From NCBI RefSeq assembly GCF_003003275.1, contig NZ_PVTO01000009.1, forward strand, positions 48,374 through 112,373: a stretch of 64,000 nt of DNA. The letters are read 5' to 3'. Origin of the DNA: Alkalibacterium olivapovliticus (GTDB lineage Bacteria; Bacillota; Bacilli; Lactobacillales; Carnobacteriaceae_A). Positions 16,966 to 25,766 of this stretch are shown piece after piece (the stretch's first letter is position 1; every line of letters begins with the position of its first letter). Position numbers and translations under genes: made by a program. Under the pieces are notes generated by a model, which made no database searches, had not been told where the DNA came from, and saw only the letters and a list, made by a program, of their open reading frames with translations.

Positions 16966-18204
16966 ATGGTATTACCTAACTTTGAAGAAAATTTAAAAAA
17001 ATACGCTGACTTACTGGTCTCTACTGGTGTCAATGTATCTAAAGGACATACAGTCGTTTTAAGCGTCGACGTTGATCAGGCTCCTTTAGCCCGTTTGATC
17101 ACAGAAGCTGCTTATAACAGAGGCGCTAAAGAAGTTATCGTGAAGTGGACAGATGACAGTGTGACGCGTTCAACCTTTGAACATGCACCTGAAGAAGTCG
17201 TTTCAACAGTACCACAATATAAAATTGATGAATCACTGGACCACATTGAAAAAGGTGCCAGCCGCATCAGCGTTCGTTCATCAAATCCGGACGCACTAAA
17301 AGGATTGGATAGTGACAAGATTGCATCCGCTCAAGCTGCAAATGGACGTGCCTTTTCTGCTATGCGTAAAGCGACTCAATCCAACAAAGTCAGCTGGGTC
17401 GTTGCAGCTGCATCAGGTGAAAAATGGGCTGAAAAAGTCTTCCCTGAGCTGGAAACAGCTGAAGAGCGCGTTGATGCACTATGGGACGCGATTTTTAAAG
17501 CAATTCATTTATATGATGAAGATCCTGTACTAACCTGGACTGAAAAAGACAAAACGCTGGAATCTAAAGCTGACGAACTGAATAAAGAACAATTTGTTGC
17601 TTTACACTATACGGCACCTGGTACTGACTTGACTGTTGGCTTGCCTAAAGGTCACCGTTGGGAAGGCGCTGGAAGCTTGAACGTTCGAGGCGAGCGCTTC
17701 ATGGCAAATATGCCAACTGAAGAAGTGTTTGCAGCTCCCGATGCTAACCGCGTTGATGGTGTCGTTGTTTCAACTAAACCATTAAGCTATGCCGGTACAA
17801 TCATTGAAGGCATGACGTTCCACTTCAAGGATGGTAAAGTAGAGAGTGTCACTGCAGATCAAGGGGAAGATGTGATTAAAAAACTGATCGAAACAGACGA
17901 AGGGGCTGCTCGTTTAGGAGAAGTTGCTCTAGTTCCTGATGCGTCTCCTATTTCTCAATCCGGTCTAACATTCTTCAATACGTTGTTTGATGAAAATGCC
18001 TCTAACCACCTGGCATTGGGCTCAGCTTACGCATTCAACTTAGAAGGCGGAACTGAAATGTCTGAAGAAGAACTGAAAGCAGCTGGGCTGAACCGTTCAG
18101 ATGTTCACGTAGATTTCATGATCGGATCAAACGAAATGGACATCGATGGTATCCGTGAAGACGGCTCTCGTGTACCCGTTTTCCGTAAAGGCGCCTGGGC
18201 ATAA
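16966..18204 (+). CDS. pepS: Aminopeptidase, M29 family (PepS/AmpS)
   Basis: 412 aa, the family's normal length. A cytosolic, dimeric metallo-aminopeptidase that trims peptides with broad N-terminal specificity and supplies amino acids after peptide uptake in lactic acid bacteria. The metal ligands of the family are recognisable in NMPTEEVFAAP (Glu), LGEVALVPD (Glu), SNHLALGSAY (His) and VHVDFMIGS (His, Asp). AGGAGG stands 7 nt before the ATG. Monocistronic, between its own promoter and a strong terminator. Confidence 0.95.
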   Translation: MVLPNFEENLKKYADLLVSTGVNVSKGHTVVLSVDVDQAPLARLITEAAYNRGAKEVIVKWTDDSVTRSTFEHAPEEVVSTVPQYKIDESLDHIEKGASRISVRSSNPDALKGLDSDKIASAQAANGRAFSAMRKATQSNKVSWVVAAASGEKWAEKVFPELETAEERVDALWDAIFKAIHLYDEDPVLTWTEKDKTLESKADELNKEQFVALHYTAPGTDLTVGLPKGHRWEGAGSLNVRGERFMANMPTEEVFAAPDANRVDGVVVSTKPLSYAGTIIEGMTFHFKDGKVESVTADQGEDVIKKLIETDEGAARLGEVALVPDASPISQSGLTFFNTLFDENASNHLALGSAYAFNLEGGTEMSEEELKAAGLNRSDVHVDFMIGSNEMDIDGIREDGSRVPVFRKGAWA

Positions 18205-18218
18205 ATTTTTATTAATCG

Positions 18219-18251
18219 AAAGTGTGTCATCTTCGGATGATGCACTTTTTT
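18219..18251. terminator. Terminator between pepS and the GNAT gene
   Basis: AAAGTGTGTCATC-TTCG-GATGATGCACTTT with a stable TTCG tetraloop and TTTTTT on the + side. Confidence 0.9.
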
Positions 18252-18255
18252 GTAT

Positions 18256-18705
18256 TTACACTGCTAATCTCATCAGCTGTTCACCGTTAGCTGGATCAGT
18301 TTTGTCGAGCCACTCAAATCCGTAGTTGGCGTAAAAAGCGATCGCCTGCTTATTGTCGGGTGTCACACTTAAGATAATCTCTTTTACGACCCACTTTTCT
18401 TTGATCAATTGCACGACGGCATCCAGCATTTCAGTGCCTAGTCCTTTTCCTTGATAATCCTCAGAAAGCATGACTCGGTCAAGCCATATATAGTGCTCGG
18501 TTGAATCATACGCCCCTATCATAGTAAAGCCAACACACTCCTGATCTTTGCTGGCTACGAAAGGATGCCATTTTAAAGAGGTGTCATAAGCCGCTTCAAG
18601 CAGTGACTGCCTGTTTGATTCAATGAATCCTCTTTGGGTATTTGCAACTTCTATATTGATTACATCCCGCCAGTTTGATTCGTTTACTGTTTCTAGTTTG
18701 ATCAT
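18256..18705 (-). CDS. GNAT family N-acetyltransferase
   Basis: 149 aa. The acetyl-CoA pyrophosphate loop is LSEDYQGKGLGTEMLDAV (Q-x-x-G-x-G/A pattern at about residues 85-91), and the C-terminal VTPDNKQAIAFYANYGFEWL strand-helix is typical; the layout resembles the spermine/spermidine acetyltransferase-like (PaiA/BltD) branch. It would acetylate an amine in the cytoplasm; substrate unknown. Single gene, convergent with pepS. Confidence 0.85.
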   Translation of the reverse strand: MIKLETVNESNWRDVINIEVANTQRGFIESNRQSLLEAAYDTSLKWHPFVASKDQECVGFTMIGAYDSTEHYIWLDRVMLSEDYQGKGLGTEMLDAVVQLIKEKWVVKEIILSVTPDNKQAIAFYANYGFEWLDKTDPANGEQLMRLAV

Positions 18706-18914
18706 TTTTATCAGTCTCCTTATATCTAAAATACTTGATTAACTTATCTTTCCTAATGCTCTTCTTTTTAAGTTAAGCCCTTACAATTATCATATCACAT
18801 AACTGATGACATTTGCGTTCTCTCCTAGTTCTCAATAAGAAACGCCTGTTTTCAGTATGATTTTATTACAGTCCCATAATCTGTTTTTTCCCGTTTATAA
18901 GTTATGAATGAGAT

Positions 18915-18969
18915 AAAAAAATTTAGTCAAAAACCATTCCCCACTTATTACGAAGAATGGTTTTTGACT
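18915..18969 (-). terminator. Terminator of the esterase operon
   Basis: AGTCAAAAACCATTC / GAATGGTTTTTGACT, perfect 15-bp arms, followed on the minus strand by AAATTTTTTT. Confidence 0.9.
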
Positions 18970-18971
18970 CC

Positions 18972-19751
18972 TTATTTAAATACCCATGCTAAAGCTTCTT
19001 GGATCGACGATTCCCAGAAACTCCAGTTGTGTTCGCCGGGTTCTTCCATATACTTATGTTCTACTCCTGATTCGTTTAAATACTCATGCAAAGCCCGGTT
19101 CTCTTCAAAAAGGAAATCTTCAGTCCCACATGATAAAAACAGATCCGGTTTATTGTGACAATTCTTAATGAGAGAGTATATATCGATGTTATCTGGAACA
19201 TCATGAAAACTCTTACTCCCAATCATGTGCCAGATCCGTCTGTTGATCGGTCCGTCTTCAGTCAAATCATGATACGGATCATTTTTTTGAAAGACTCGAC
19301 TGGAGAAGGCCAGTATTTTCCCGAAAGTGTCGCTGAAATGATACCCGTTTCTTAAAGCACCGTACCCACCCATGGATAAGCCCCCGATATAGGTGTCTTC
19401 TCTCTTACTGGAAAGAGGAAACAGTTTGCGTGTTTCTTCCACTAATTCTCGTCCGATAAACTTTCCGTAATTGTCCCCGCTTGGGTGGTCAACGTAAAAG
19501 CTATTCTCTCCCGACGGCATAATTACTGCTATATTGTACTGTGTTGCCCATTTTACTATGCGCGTATTCTGGATCCAGTCTTCCTGATTACCGTCCCATC
19601 CATGCAGTAAATAGAGTGTTTTTAAAGGGCCACTTTCTTCTGTCACTGGTGTTGGATCATACAACGACTTTGTTGCGGTGGGGATTATAGCTGTAAAGGA
19701 TACTTTTCTCATAAGTTCTCTGGATTGAAACGTTGCGGTCAATGTCGCCAT
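18972..19751 (-). CDS. Alpha/beta-hydrolase esterase (esterase D / tributyrin esterase type)
   Basis: 259 aa, cytosolic, no signal peptide. The nucleophile elbow is GGLSMGGYGALRN (Ser of GLSMGG, about residue 125), the catalytic His lies in EPGEHNWSFWESSIQEALAW near the C-terminus, and CGTEDFLFEENRAL supplies the Asp. The layout matches the EstA / S-formylglutathione-hydrolase-like family, which hydrolyses short-chain acyl esters. It is 41 bp downstream of OsmC and probably in one operon with OsmC and the FAD monooxygenase, suggesting a detoxification or redox context. Confidence 0.88.
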   Translation of the reverse strand: MATLTATFQSRELMRKVSFTAIIPTATKSLYDPTPVTEESGPLKTLYLLHGWDGNQEDWIQNTRIVKWATQYNIAVIMPSGENSFYVDHPSGDNYGKFIGRELVEETRKLFPLSSKREDTYIGGLSMGGYGALRNGYHFSDTFGKILAFSSRVFQKNDPYHDLTEDGPINRRIWHMIGSKSFHDVPDNIDIYSLIKNCHNKPDLFLSCGTEDFLFEENRALHEYLNESGVEHKYMEEPGEHNWSFWESSIQEALAWVFK

Positions 19752-19792
19752 TTATGTCTCTCCCTTGTTTTAGAAGCGGTTTGTTATTTGGT

Positions 19793-20221
19793 TTACTTGG
19801 CAACTTGAGGTACATGTTCACCATTTAAAATGACGTTGTATGTCAAGTCAGCATTCAGCGAGTTCGCAACTGAACAGTATTTCTCGTCGCTCAGTTTTAC
19901 CGCTCTCCAGACACGACTTGCCGGGACATCTCCGTCAAGATGAATGGTTACTTCGATTGCCGTAAAGTACTTTGGTGCTGTGTCGTTCCGGCCTCCATCT
20001 GTTTCGATTTCCAACCGTGTGATTTTATCCTGAAACGGCTTAAGGATCATGTACATATCGATTCCCATACAGCCTGCCAGTCCACCTAAAACTGCTTCCA
20101 TCGGAGAAACGCCTGACCCCTCTCCGCCTGCCTCATTTCGTGCGTCCATTCTGACTTGATTGCCGTCAGGATTGCTCATTGTAAAAGCTAAATTGCCTTC
20201 CCATTTCGTTGATACTTTCAT
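19793..20221 (-). CDS. OsmC family protein
   Basis: 142 aa. The family reduces organic or fatty-acid peroxides with two redox cysteines. The core SPMEAVLGGLAGCMGIDMYMILKP contains the helix with one conserved Cys, and the second lies in KYCSVANSLNADLTYN near the C-terminus, so both peroxidatic-type cysteines appear to be present. It sits between the monooxygenase and esterase genes on one strand with 41-69 bp gaps. Confidence 0.9.
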   Translation of the reverse strand: MKVSTKWEGNLAFTMSNPDGNQVRMDARNEAGGEGSGVSPMEAVLGGLAGCMGIDMYMILKPFQDKITRLEIETDGGRNDTAPKYFTAIEVTIHLDGDVPASRVWRAVKLSDEKYCSVANSLNADLTYNVILNGEHVPQVAK

Positions 20222-20290
20222 TTAGTTCACTCCATTTCATTTATTAGTTAATTAAATGATAGCACATTTATCTATCGTTATGCATTTTCT

Positions 20291-21793
20291 TTAGGTTATC
20301 CAGACCGCTATATAGTCGAACAGCTCCTTTGTCGATCCTGGTTTTCCTGTCCATCCGATGTACCCGTCAGGTCTTACCAAGTAGAGATAGTCTTTTTCAA
20401 ATCCGGCTTTACTTGTTTTATCTGTCCAGCGCCTTCTGATCAGTTCAACGGGTATCTCTTTTTTAAAAAGTGAAAAATCTGGTGCTTCATTGAAGTAATG
20501 AAGCTGCCAGCCAGCCTCACGTTTAAACTCAAACTGCTCACCATCTGCATACGGTAAACGTGTCCCGCTTTTTAGTTTTGAAGTTCCTTGGTTATTTAAT
20601 GGACTCTCATCGTAGGAAATGTAGAGCTGAGAGAGGACCTTGAACACTTGACTTTGAAGCCATTCGCTTTGTCCAGCCGCGAAAGCAGCTAAAGGGACTA
20701 CCCGTGTGCGAATCAGTTGACTCACTTTAGACTGAGAGGCCATGACTTTGAAAGCATTATCTGTTCGTGACACGACAGACTCAGCCAGCCGTTTTCGTTC
20801 TGATTCGTAAGTGCGCAACAGCGCTTCATCAACGTCATCCAAAATGACAGCTGCCAGTTTCCATCCTAAGTTTACCGCATCTCCAATACCCAGGTTCATT
20901 CCCTGTCCGCCTGCCGGACTATGGATGTGAGCCGCATCTCCTGCCAGGAAGACAGTCTCTTGGTTGAACTGATCTGCCGTTCGCCTGTGAATTTTGTAGT
21001 CAGAGAACCAGTTCTTTTTCTGAATCGTAATGCTGAACTCATTTTCAAGACGCGGCTTCAGCGCCTCAAAGCTGAATGCTTCTGACCTGACTAAATCCGG
21101 TGGAAACATACCAATGCCCCTAGTGGTTTGTCGGTTTCGAAGCGGGAAAAACAGTGCAAAGTATTTCTCTACAAATACAAACGAACCAGATTCCTCATGC
21201 GTGATTTTCCCATCGATGACGGCATCAAGCACGTAAAAAATCTCTTCGTAAGTTTCCCCTGAAAATGTGATCCCAACACTTTTTCGGACTGAACTCGACG
21301 CTCCATCACAGCCGATCACATAGTCGAACAGACCGGTTACCGTTTCATCTTGTTTTTTAAGGACTACTTTGTTCATGTCGTCAATTTTTTCAAGGGAGTC
21401 AAAGGCTGTCTTCCATTCAACGCTGTGCCCCATTTTTTTCAGTTGCTCAAGAAGGACTTTCTCATGTTCATCCTGAGGAAAAGTCACCACATAAGGATAA
21501 GCGCTTTGACCTCTCCCCAGTCTGCCTAACGGGATGGCTGATTTCTTCATATTCTTCACATAATAATTGATGTGTTCCGGTCTTATGCCTTTTTCAGAGA
21601 CTGTCTGATCAAGTCCGAACTTCTTATAACTTTCCAGTACTTTTGGGACGACAAGCATTGCACGTGACGACTCACCTGGTCCGTCATTTTTATCAATGAT
21701 TCTAAACGCCACACCTCGGTAAGCCAGTTCGAGTGCCAAAACCAGCCCGGTCGGTCCCGCTCCGACTATCAGAACTTCTTTATTCTGCTTCAT
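20291..21793 (-). CDS. FAD-dependent aromatic monooxygenase (PheA/TfdB family)
   Basis: 500 aa. The three FAD signatures are in order: the dinucleotide fold LIVGAGPTGLVLALEL near the N-terminus, the DG motif VIGCDGASSSVRK at about 163-176, and the GD motif VFLAGDAAHIHSPAGGQGMN at about 281-300. A thioredoxin-like C-terminal domain follows. Enzymes of this family hydroxylate phenolic or polyketide substrates with NAD(P)H and O2. The open frame begins at 21856, but AAGGAGGG lies 6 nt before the ATG at 21793, which I take as the start. An oxygenase in a largely fermentative lineage is slightly unusual; tetracycline-type inactivation is a known but unproven alternative. Confidence 0.88.
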   Translation of the reverse strand: MKQNKEVLIVGAGPTGLVLALELAYRGVAFRIIDKNDGPGESSRAMLVVPKVLESYKKFGLDQTVSEKGIRPEHINYYVKNMKKSAIPLGRLGRGQSAYPYVVTFPQDEHEKVLLEQLKKMGHSVEWKTAFDSLEKIDDMNKVVLKKQDETVTGLFDYVIGCDGASSSVRKSVGITFSGETYEEIFYVLDAVIDGKITHEESGSFVFVEKYFALFFPLRNRQTTRGIGMFPPDLVRSEAFSFEALKPRLENEFSITIQKKNWFSDYKIHRRTADQFNQETVFLAGDAAHIHSPAGGQGMNLGIGDAVNLGWKLAAVILDDVDEALLRTYESERKRLAESVVSRTDNAFKVMASQSKVSQLIRTRVVPLAAFAAGQSEWLQSQVFKVLSQLYISYDESPLNNQGTSKLKSGTRLPYADGEQFEFKREAGWQLHYFNEAPDFSLFKKEIPVELIRRRWTDKTSKAGFEKDYLYLVRPDGYIGWTGKPGSTKELFDYIAVWIT

Positions 21794-21880
21794 ATGGATC
21801 CCTCCTTTGTCAGTGTTCCATAGCGATTGATTATAGGCTAAGTTTAGCAGTATCATTTTGATTATACCAACTCATACGCA

Positions 21881-21937
21881 AAAAAAAGCTGAACCAGTGA
21901 GCCCTGACATGACTCTTCATTTACAACTGGTTCAACT
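21881..21937 (-). terminator. Terminator downstream of the GH3 remnant
   Basis: AGCTGAACCAGT / ACTGGTTCAACT arms followed on the minus strand by TTTTTTTT, 18 nt past the stop codon. Confidence 0.85.
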
Positions 21938-21954
21938 CTATTTTGATTTATTTT

Positions 21955-23160
21955 TTAGTAGCTACTGTTTCTCCAGATTCTAGTATCTGACAACCCACAG
22001 AAAGCGTCCACTGAACTGACTCCTTTAAAATCAGATTCTCCTGCTAATTTTTTAACCAGCTCATCCATTGTGACTTCCATCCCATCATACGTATTGATGT
22101 ATGTGCCAACTTGTGGAACGTCTGCCAGATCGAATGGATTCTGTACCGAAATAAATAAGGTCGGTACTTCATGCACATAGAACGGAATGTCCGGTGTGCC
22201 TTTAGAAGCAGGCCAGACTGTTCGCTGAATCGTTCCACCACTGTTGACGTCTGATACATTAATGATCAAATCATACGCTTTTGTTAATTTAGATATCGGC
22301 TGTTTCTGAGCGTACACGTTAGCGATTGCAGCAGCTCGTTCACTTTCGGGAAGTTTCATAATGCGTTCTTCTGTATTTTCCCAGATCGAGACCTCGTGCC
22401 CACGCGCTTCCAGCATTTTTTTCAAGTAATCGTAGGCTTTCGGTTTGTTTCCAGCTATCATCGCTCCGAAACCACCAGACAATCCCTGCACCGGAACCAG
22501 TAAAATGCGTTTATAGCGTTGAGGCGTAATCGGAAACAAGTCTTTCTGCTCGTCTTTTACTAACGTGATCGCTTTGTCCGCTACTTCTCTCACCACAGCT
22601 TTACTGTCTTCTGTATTGATCAGGCTAAGTGCCTCTTCTTTAGATCTCATAATGTCTTCACGACGGCCTTCAAAAGTGTTCAAGCCCAGTTTGGCTTTAA
22701 GGCCCAGGGTGCGGCGTAAGGCATCATGTAATCGGTCGTCTGATAACAGTCCGTTCTCGTATCCTTCTTTCATCCACTGGAAATCTTCGTCGGGATCGTT
22801 GAAGAATAAAAATAAATCGCATCCTGCTTCGATAGCCGTTGGGACCATTTCTCTACGCGGCATGCTGCCTGTCATGGCGACCATATGAGAAGCGTCTGTT
22901 ACGATTGCTCCATTGTAGCCCAATTTATCACGTAATAATTCAGTCAGCAATGTTTTATTTAATGACGCAGGCAGGAAGTCTTTTTCGTCCCGTTCAGGAT
23001 GTAGTGCTTTTTCATATTCAGGCAAGTGAATATGTCCTGCCATGATCCCTGGCAAGCCTGCATCAGATAACTCTTTGTATATACGGCCAAAAGTTTGATC
23101 CCATTCATCTACACTCATCGGATTAGATGCATAGGACAAGTGGTGGTCCCTTTGCCTGGA
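21955..23160 (-). pseudogene. Truncated GH3 beta-N-acetylhexosaminidase-like gene, 5' end missing
   Basis: About 400 codons of a glycoside hydrolase family 3 protein. The frame keeps RQRDHHLS, the PGIMAGHIHLPEYEKALHP segment, the nucleophile region GAIVTDASHM and the C-terminal domain, but lacks the first 150-200 residues, including the KHFPG catalytic-histidine loop. Immediately upstream the sequence turns into the 52-bp repeat array: the only available start, a GTG at 23199, lies inside the repeats and has no ribosome binding site, so residues MNELTEAGTTSA would be repeat-encoded. I call a pseudogene cut at about 23156-23160. Confidence 0.8.
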
Positions 23161-23650
23161 GTCAGCCGAAGTCGTGCCTGCTTCAGTTAACTCATTCACC
23201 TTAGATGGGTGAGTATGCCGAAGTGGCTCCTGCTATGTAAAGTCACGGAACAGTTTGACTGGAGTTTGCCGAAGTCGTTCCTACTATGTAAAGTCACGGA
23301 ACATTTTAGCTGGAGTCTACCGAAGTGGTCACAGCTTCAGCTAACTCATTCACCTATGATGAGTGAGTATACCAAAGTTCCTCCTGCTCTGGTAAAGTCA
23401 CGGAACATTTTAGCTGGAGTCTACCGAAGTGGTCACAGCTTCAGCTAACTCATTCACCTATGATGAGTGAGTATACCAAAGTTCCTCCTGCTCTGGTAAA
23501 GTCGCTGAATAATTTGGCTGGAGTCTACCGAAGTGGTCACAACTTCAGTTAACTCATTCACCTATGATTAGTGAGTATACAGAAGTGACTCCTGCTATGG
23601 TAAAGTCTCGGAACTATTAGACTTGAGTGTGCCGAAGTTGTCTTTAACAT
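23156..23650. repeat. 52/104-bp tandem repeat array abutting the GH3 remnant (array 2)
   Basis: A GAGT(A/C/T)T.CCGAAGT core occurs at 23159, 23211, 23262, 23313, 23365, 23417, 23469, 23521, 23573 and 23625, ten times at 51-52 bp. Alternate half-units differ (one carries CTGCT..GGTAAAGTC.CGGAA, the other AACTCATTCACCTATGAT), so the full unit is 104 bp: AACTCATTCACCTATGA recurs at 23343, 23447 and 23551. Two consecutive 104-bp units are almost identical, which indicates recent duplication. There are no unique spacers, so it is not a CRISPR. Confidence 0.9.
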
Positions 23651-23830
23651 GGCACATAGAGATGAAACCACACACTTACTTTGTCGAACAGGTATCGCCA
23701 TAAAAGACCGAGCTGTCTTTTTCTTCTAAAACACTCATTAATTACTTCATCAGTATATATTAAAATCTAAACTGGTCTGTCTTTTAGAAGTATCTATTGG
23801 TATAATAATAAATACTACGTCATTTATTTT

Positions 23831-23904
23831 GACCCTATAGCTCAGTAGGATAGAGCAAGTGCCTCCTAAGCACTAGGTCGGGAGTTCGAATCTCTCTAGG
23901 GTCG
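23831..23904 (+). tRNA. tRNA-Arg, anticodon CCT
   Basis: A 74-nt cloverleaf with acceptor arms GACCCTA / TAGGGTC, D-arm AGCTC..GAGC, anticodon stem AGTGC / GCACT enclosing CTCCTAA (anticodon CCT, reading AGG) and T-arm GGGAGTTCGAATCTCTC. CCA is not encoded. A single tRNA with no cluster, lying 180 bp past repeat array 2; no integrase or repeated attachment site is seen beside it. Confidence 0.95.
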
Positions 23905-24069
23905 TTTTATTAAATCGAATTCATGCCTGCTTTTTTGATGAATATCGTTATATTAAAAACGTCATATAATTCAAAATCATATTAATGAGAGTTCTCTTCA
24001 TACAATTGACTTATTTCTGTTTAAGCCTTATGATGAGCAATGCACGTTAAAATGAAAAAGAGGGATTTT

Positions 24070-24702
24070 ATGAAAAAATTAAAGTTAGTCTACTCACTTA
24101 TTGGAACATTCTTCATCAGTTTTGCAGTGTCGTTTTTCCGCCTCGCTGATTTTGGAACTGATCCATACACCACATTTAACTTAGGAGCCAGTGGGTTTCT
24201 TAATATTGGGTTTGGTCTGTTCATTATGATCACCAGCTTAATCGCACTTATTCTGATATATTTTGATAACCGTGCCCTTGTCGGCATAGGAACACTGTTC
24301 AATATCTTCATTGTCGGTAATTTTTCAGATATTACCGTAAACTTGTATAACTCGTATTTCACAAGTCCAGATGGTCTGCTCATTAGAATCATCTTTTCCA
24401 TTCTTGGACTGTTCTTTATCTCAAGCGGAGTGGCTCTGTATACTGAAGCCAAAGAAGGTGTGGCACCATATGATGCCTTCCCGATTATTCTGACTGAGAA
24501 AGCAAATGGTAGATGGACATACGGTACATCTCGTGTCATCATTGATGTTTCTTTCTCTATTATCGGATTCTTGTTCGGTGCAACACTTGGAGTTAATACT
24601 TTAATTACTGCATTTCTTCTTGGTCCCATCATCCAGTTTTTCCGAAAAATATTTCAAAAGGATCTCGAAACTAGAATGCTGCGTTACTCAACTAAAAAAT
24701 AA
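24070..24702 (+). CDS. YczE/YitT-like integral membrane protein
   Basis: 210 aa with about five membrane spans and the N-terminal pattern KLKLVYSLIGTFFISFAVSF then ADFGTDPYTTFNLG, typical of the YczE/YyaS membrane protein family. The second conserved patch is AKEGVAPYDAFPIILTEK. Function unknown; YczE has been tied to lipopeptide synthesis in Bacillus. The start at 24070 has GAGGG 5 nt upstream; an earlier in-frame ATG at 24040 has none. Monocistronic with a strong terminator. Confidence 0.8.
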   Translation: MKKLKLVYSLIGTFFISFAVSFFRLADFGTDPYTTFNLGASGFLNIGFGLFIMITSLIALILIYFDNRALVGIGTLFNIFIVGNFSDITVNLYNSYFTSPDGLLIRIIFSILGLFFISSGVALYTEAKEGVAPYDAFPIILTEKANGRWTYGTSRVIIDVSFSIIGFLFGATLGVNTLITAFLLGPIIQFFRKIFQKDLETRMLRYSTKK

Positions 24703-24717
24703 TCCAACTTAACGACT

Positions 24718-24768
24718 AATACGCCAGATGTTAAACTTCAACGGTTTAGCATCTGGCGTATTGTTTTG
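24718..24768 (+). terminator. Terminator of the YczE-like gene
   Basis: 19-bp arms AATACGCCAGATGTTAAAC / GTTTAGCATCTGGCGTATT with one mismatch, then GTTTTGTTT. Confidence 0.9.
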
Positions 24769-24900
24769 TTTACTCATTACCTAAACATTGCACCCGTGTC
24801 TAAAAGAAGAATTCCCATTTCCATTAACCCTTTACTTCTCTTTCAAAACATTCTACTATTAAGCTATTACTTACCCTATTACCGACTTCTGGAGGTTTCT

Positions 24901-25635
24901 ATGCGTTCATTTAGACTTTATAATTTAACCATGATGGGACTGTCCATTGCTTCTATATTTCTGATTATTTTAGATTTGCTGTCTATTATTTCAATTCTTG
25001 ACCAGCCTTATTTTGCGATTGATATCCTCTTTGTTCTTATTTTTACATTTGATTATGTGTATCGCCTTGTTTTAGCACCTGACAAGAAAGAATTCATTAC
25101 ACATCATGTCTTCGATCTACTCTCCATTATTCCGGTCTATTCGATTTTCCGGTTATTCCGATTGTCCCGTATCTTCAGAATTCTAAGATTTACACATCTC
25201 ATCCGCTTTTCACGCTTCACTCGTCTATTAGGCTTGAAAGGTCGATCGCAACGGGAGATTCAATCAGTTCTGCATACAAACGGACTGATTTATGTCCTGT
25301 ATACGGCTATTCTACTGGTTCTGTTCTGCGCTACTTTGTTTTCAGTTTCAGAAGACGTGTCGTTTACAGAGTCCTTATGGTGGTCTATCGTTACGGCAGC
25401 AACTGTTGGTCATGGGCAAATTTTCCCGGTTACACTAGTTGGTCGCCTTTCAGCAATGATTCTGATGTTCTTAGGATTAGGCTTAATTGGTGCATTGACT
25501 AGTTCATTGACTACTCATTTCACACAAGTAAAGTCTAAAGAAGTGAAGAAAATAAATGCCCTGGAGGATAAAATCGATAAACTGATTTTAAAGATTGAAG
25601 ATCTTGAAAAGAAACTGCCGCGTGAGAAAGACTAA
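24901..25635 (+). CDS. Voltage-gated-like ion channel with an unusual selectivity filter
   Basis: 244 aa in the six-helix voltage-gated channel layout: S1-S3 in residues 11-80, an arginine-rich S4 at 81-110 (RLFRLSRIFRILRFTHLIRF), S5 at about 128-148, pore loop 155-175, S6 at 182-202, and a C-terminal coiled coil (LEDKIDKLILKIEDLEKKL). The pore reads TAATVGHGQIFP: the canonical potassium filter TVGYGD has become TVGHGQ at 168-173. TGGAGG stands 5 nt before the ATG at 24901; a longer frame from 24766 overlaps the preceding terminator and is rejected. Confidence 0.88.
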   Translation: MRSFRLYNLTMMGLSIASIFLIILDLLSIISILDQPYFAIDILFVLIFTFDYVYRLVLAPDKKEFITHHVFDLLSIIPVYSIFRLFRLSRIFRILRFTHLIRFSRFTRLLGLKGRSQREIQSVLHTNGLIYVLYTAILLVLFCATLFSVSEDVSFTESLWWSIVTAATVGHGQIFPVTLVGRLSAMILMFLGLGLIGALTSSLTTHFTQVKSKEVKKINALEDKIDKLILKIEDLEKKLPREKD

Positions 25636-25704
25636 GTAAGTCCTGCAGATGAAAATCTTATTCACCTATAATGCAATTTTTGTTCTCCTCATATTTTCTT
25701 TTAT

Positions 25705-25754
25705 ACAAAAAATAAGTCTGTTAAAAAGGCCGAATCTACCTTTCTAACAGACTT
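25705..25754. terminator. Bidirectional terminator between the channel and DUF2512 genes
   Basis: AAGTCTGTTA..AAAGG / CCTTT..TAACAGACTT arms around a 9-nt loop, with T-rich flanks on both sides. Confidence 0.8.
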
Positions 25755-25766
25755 ACACTTTCAAAT

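Noticed and set aside
23161..23199. GTG start at 23199 giving a 414-aa GH3 protein
   Set aside because: The first 12 codons are repeat DNA, no ribosome binding site is present, and the catalytic-His part of the family is missing, so it was treated as a pseudogene.
23209..23448. 79-codon frame inside array 2 with internal repeats (WSLPK twice)
   Set aside because: It is only a translation of the DNA repeats, has no ribosome binding site, and the other array units do not keep the frame.
23156..23650. CRISPR array
   Set aside because: Repeats fill the whole 52/104-bp unit with no unique spacers and no cas genes are nearby; the same holds for arrays 3 and 5.
23831..23904. tRNA-Arg as an integration site for a mobile element
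   Set aside because: No integrase gene and no repeated 3' tRNA sequence were found on either side.
24766..24900. 45-residue N-terminal extension of the ion channel
   Set aside because: It starts inside the preceding terminator and lacks a ribosome binding site; TGGAGG before 24901 decides the start.
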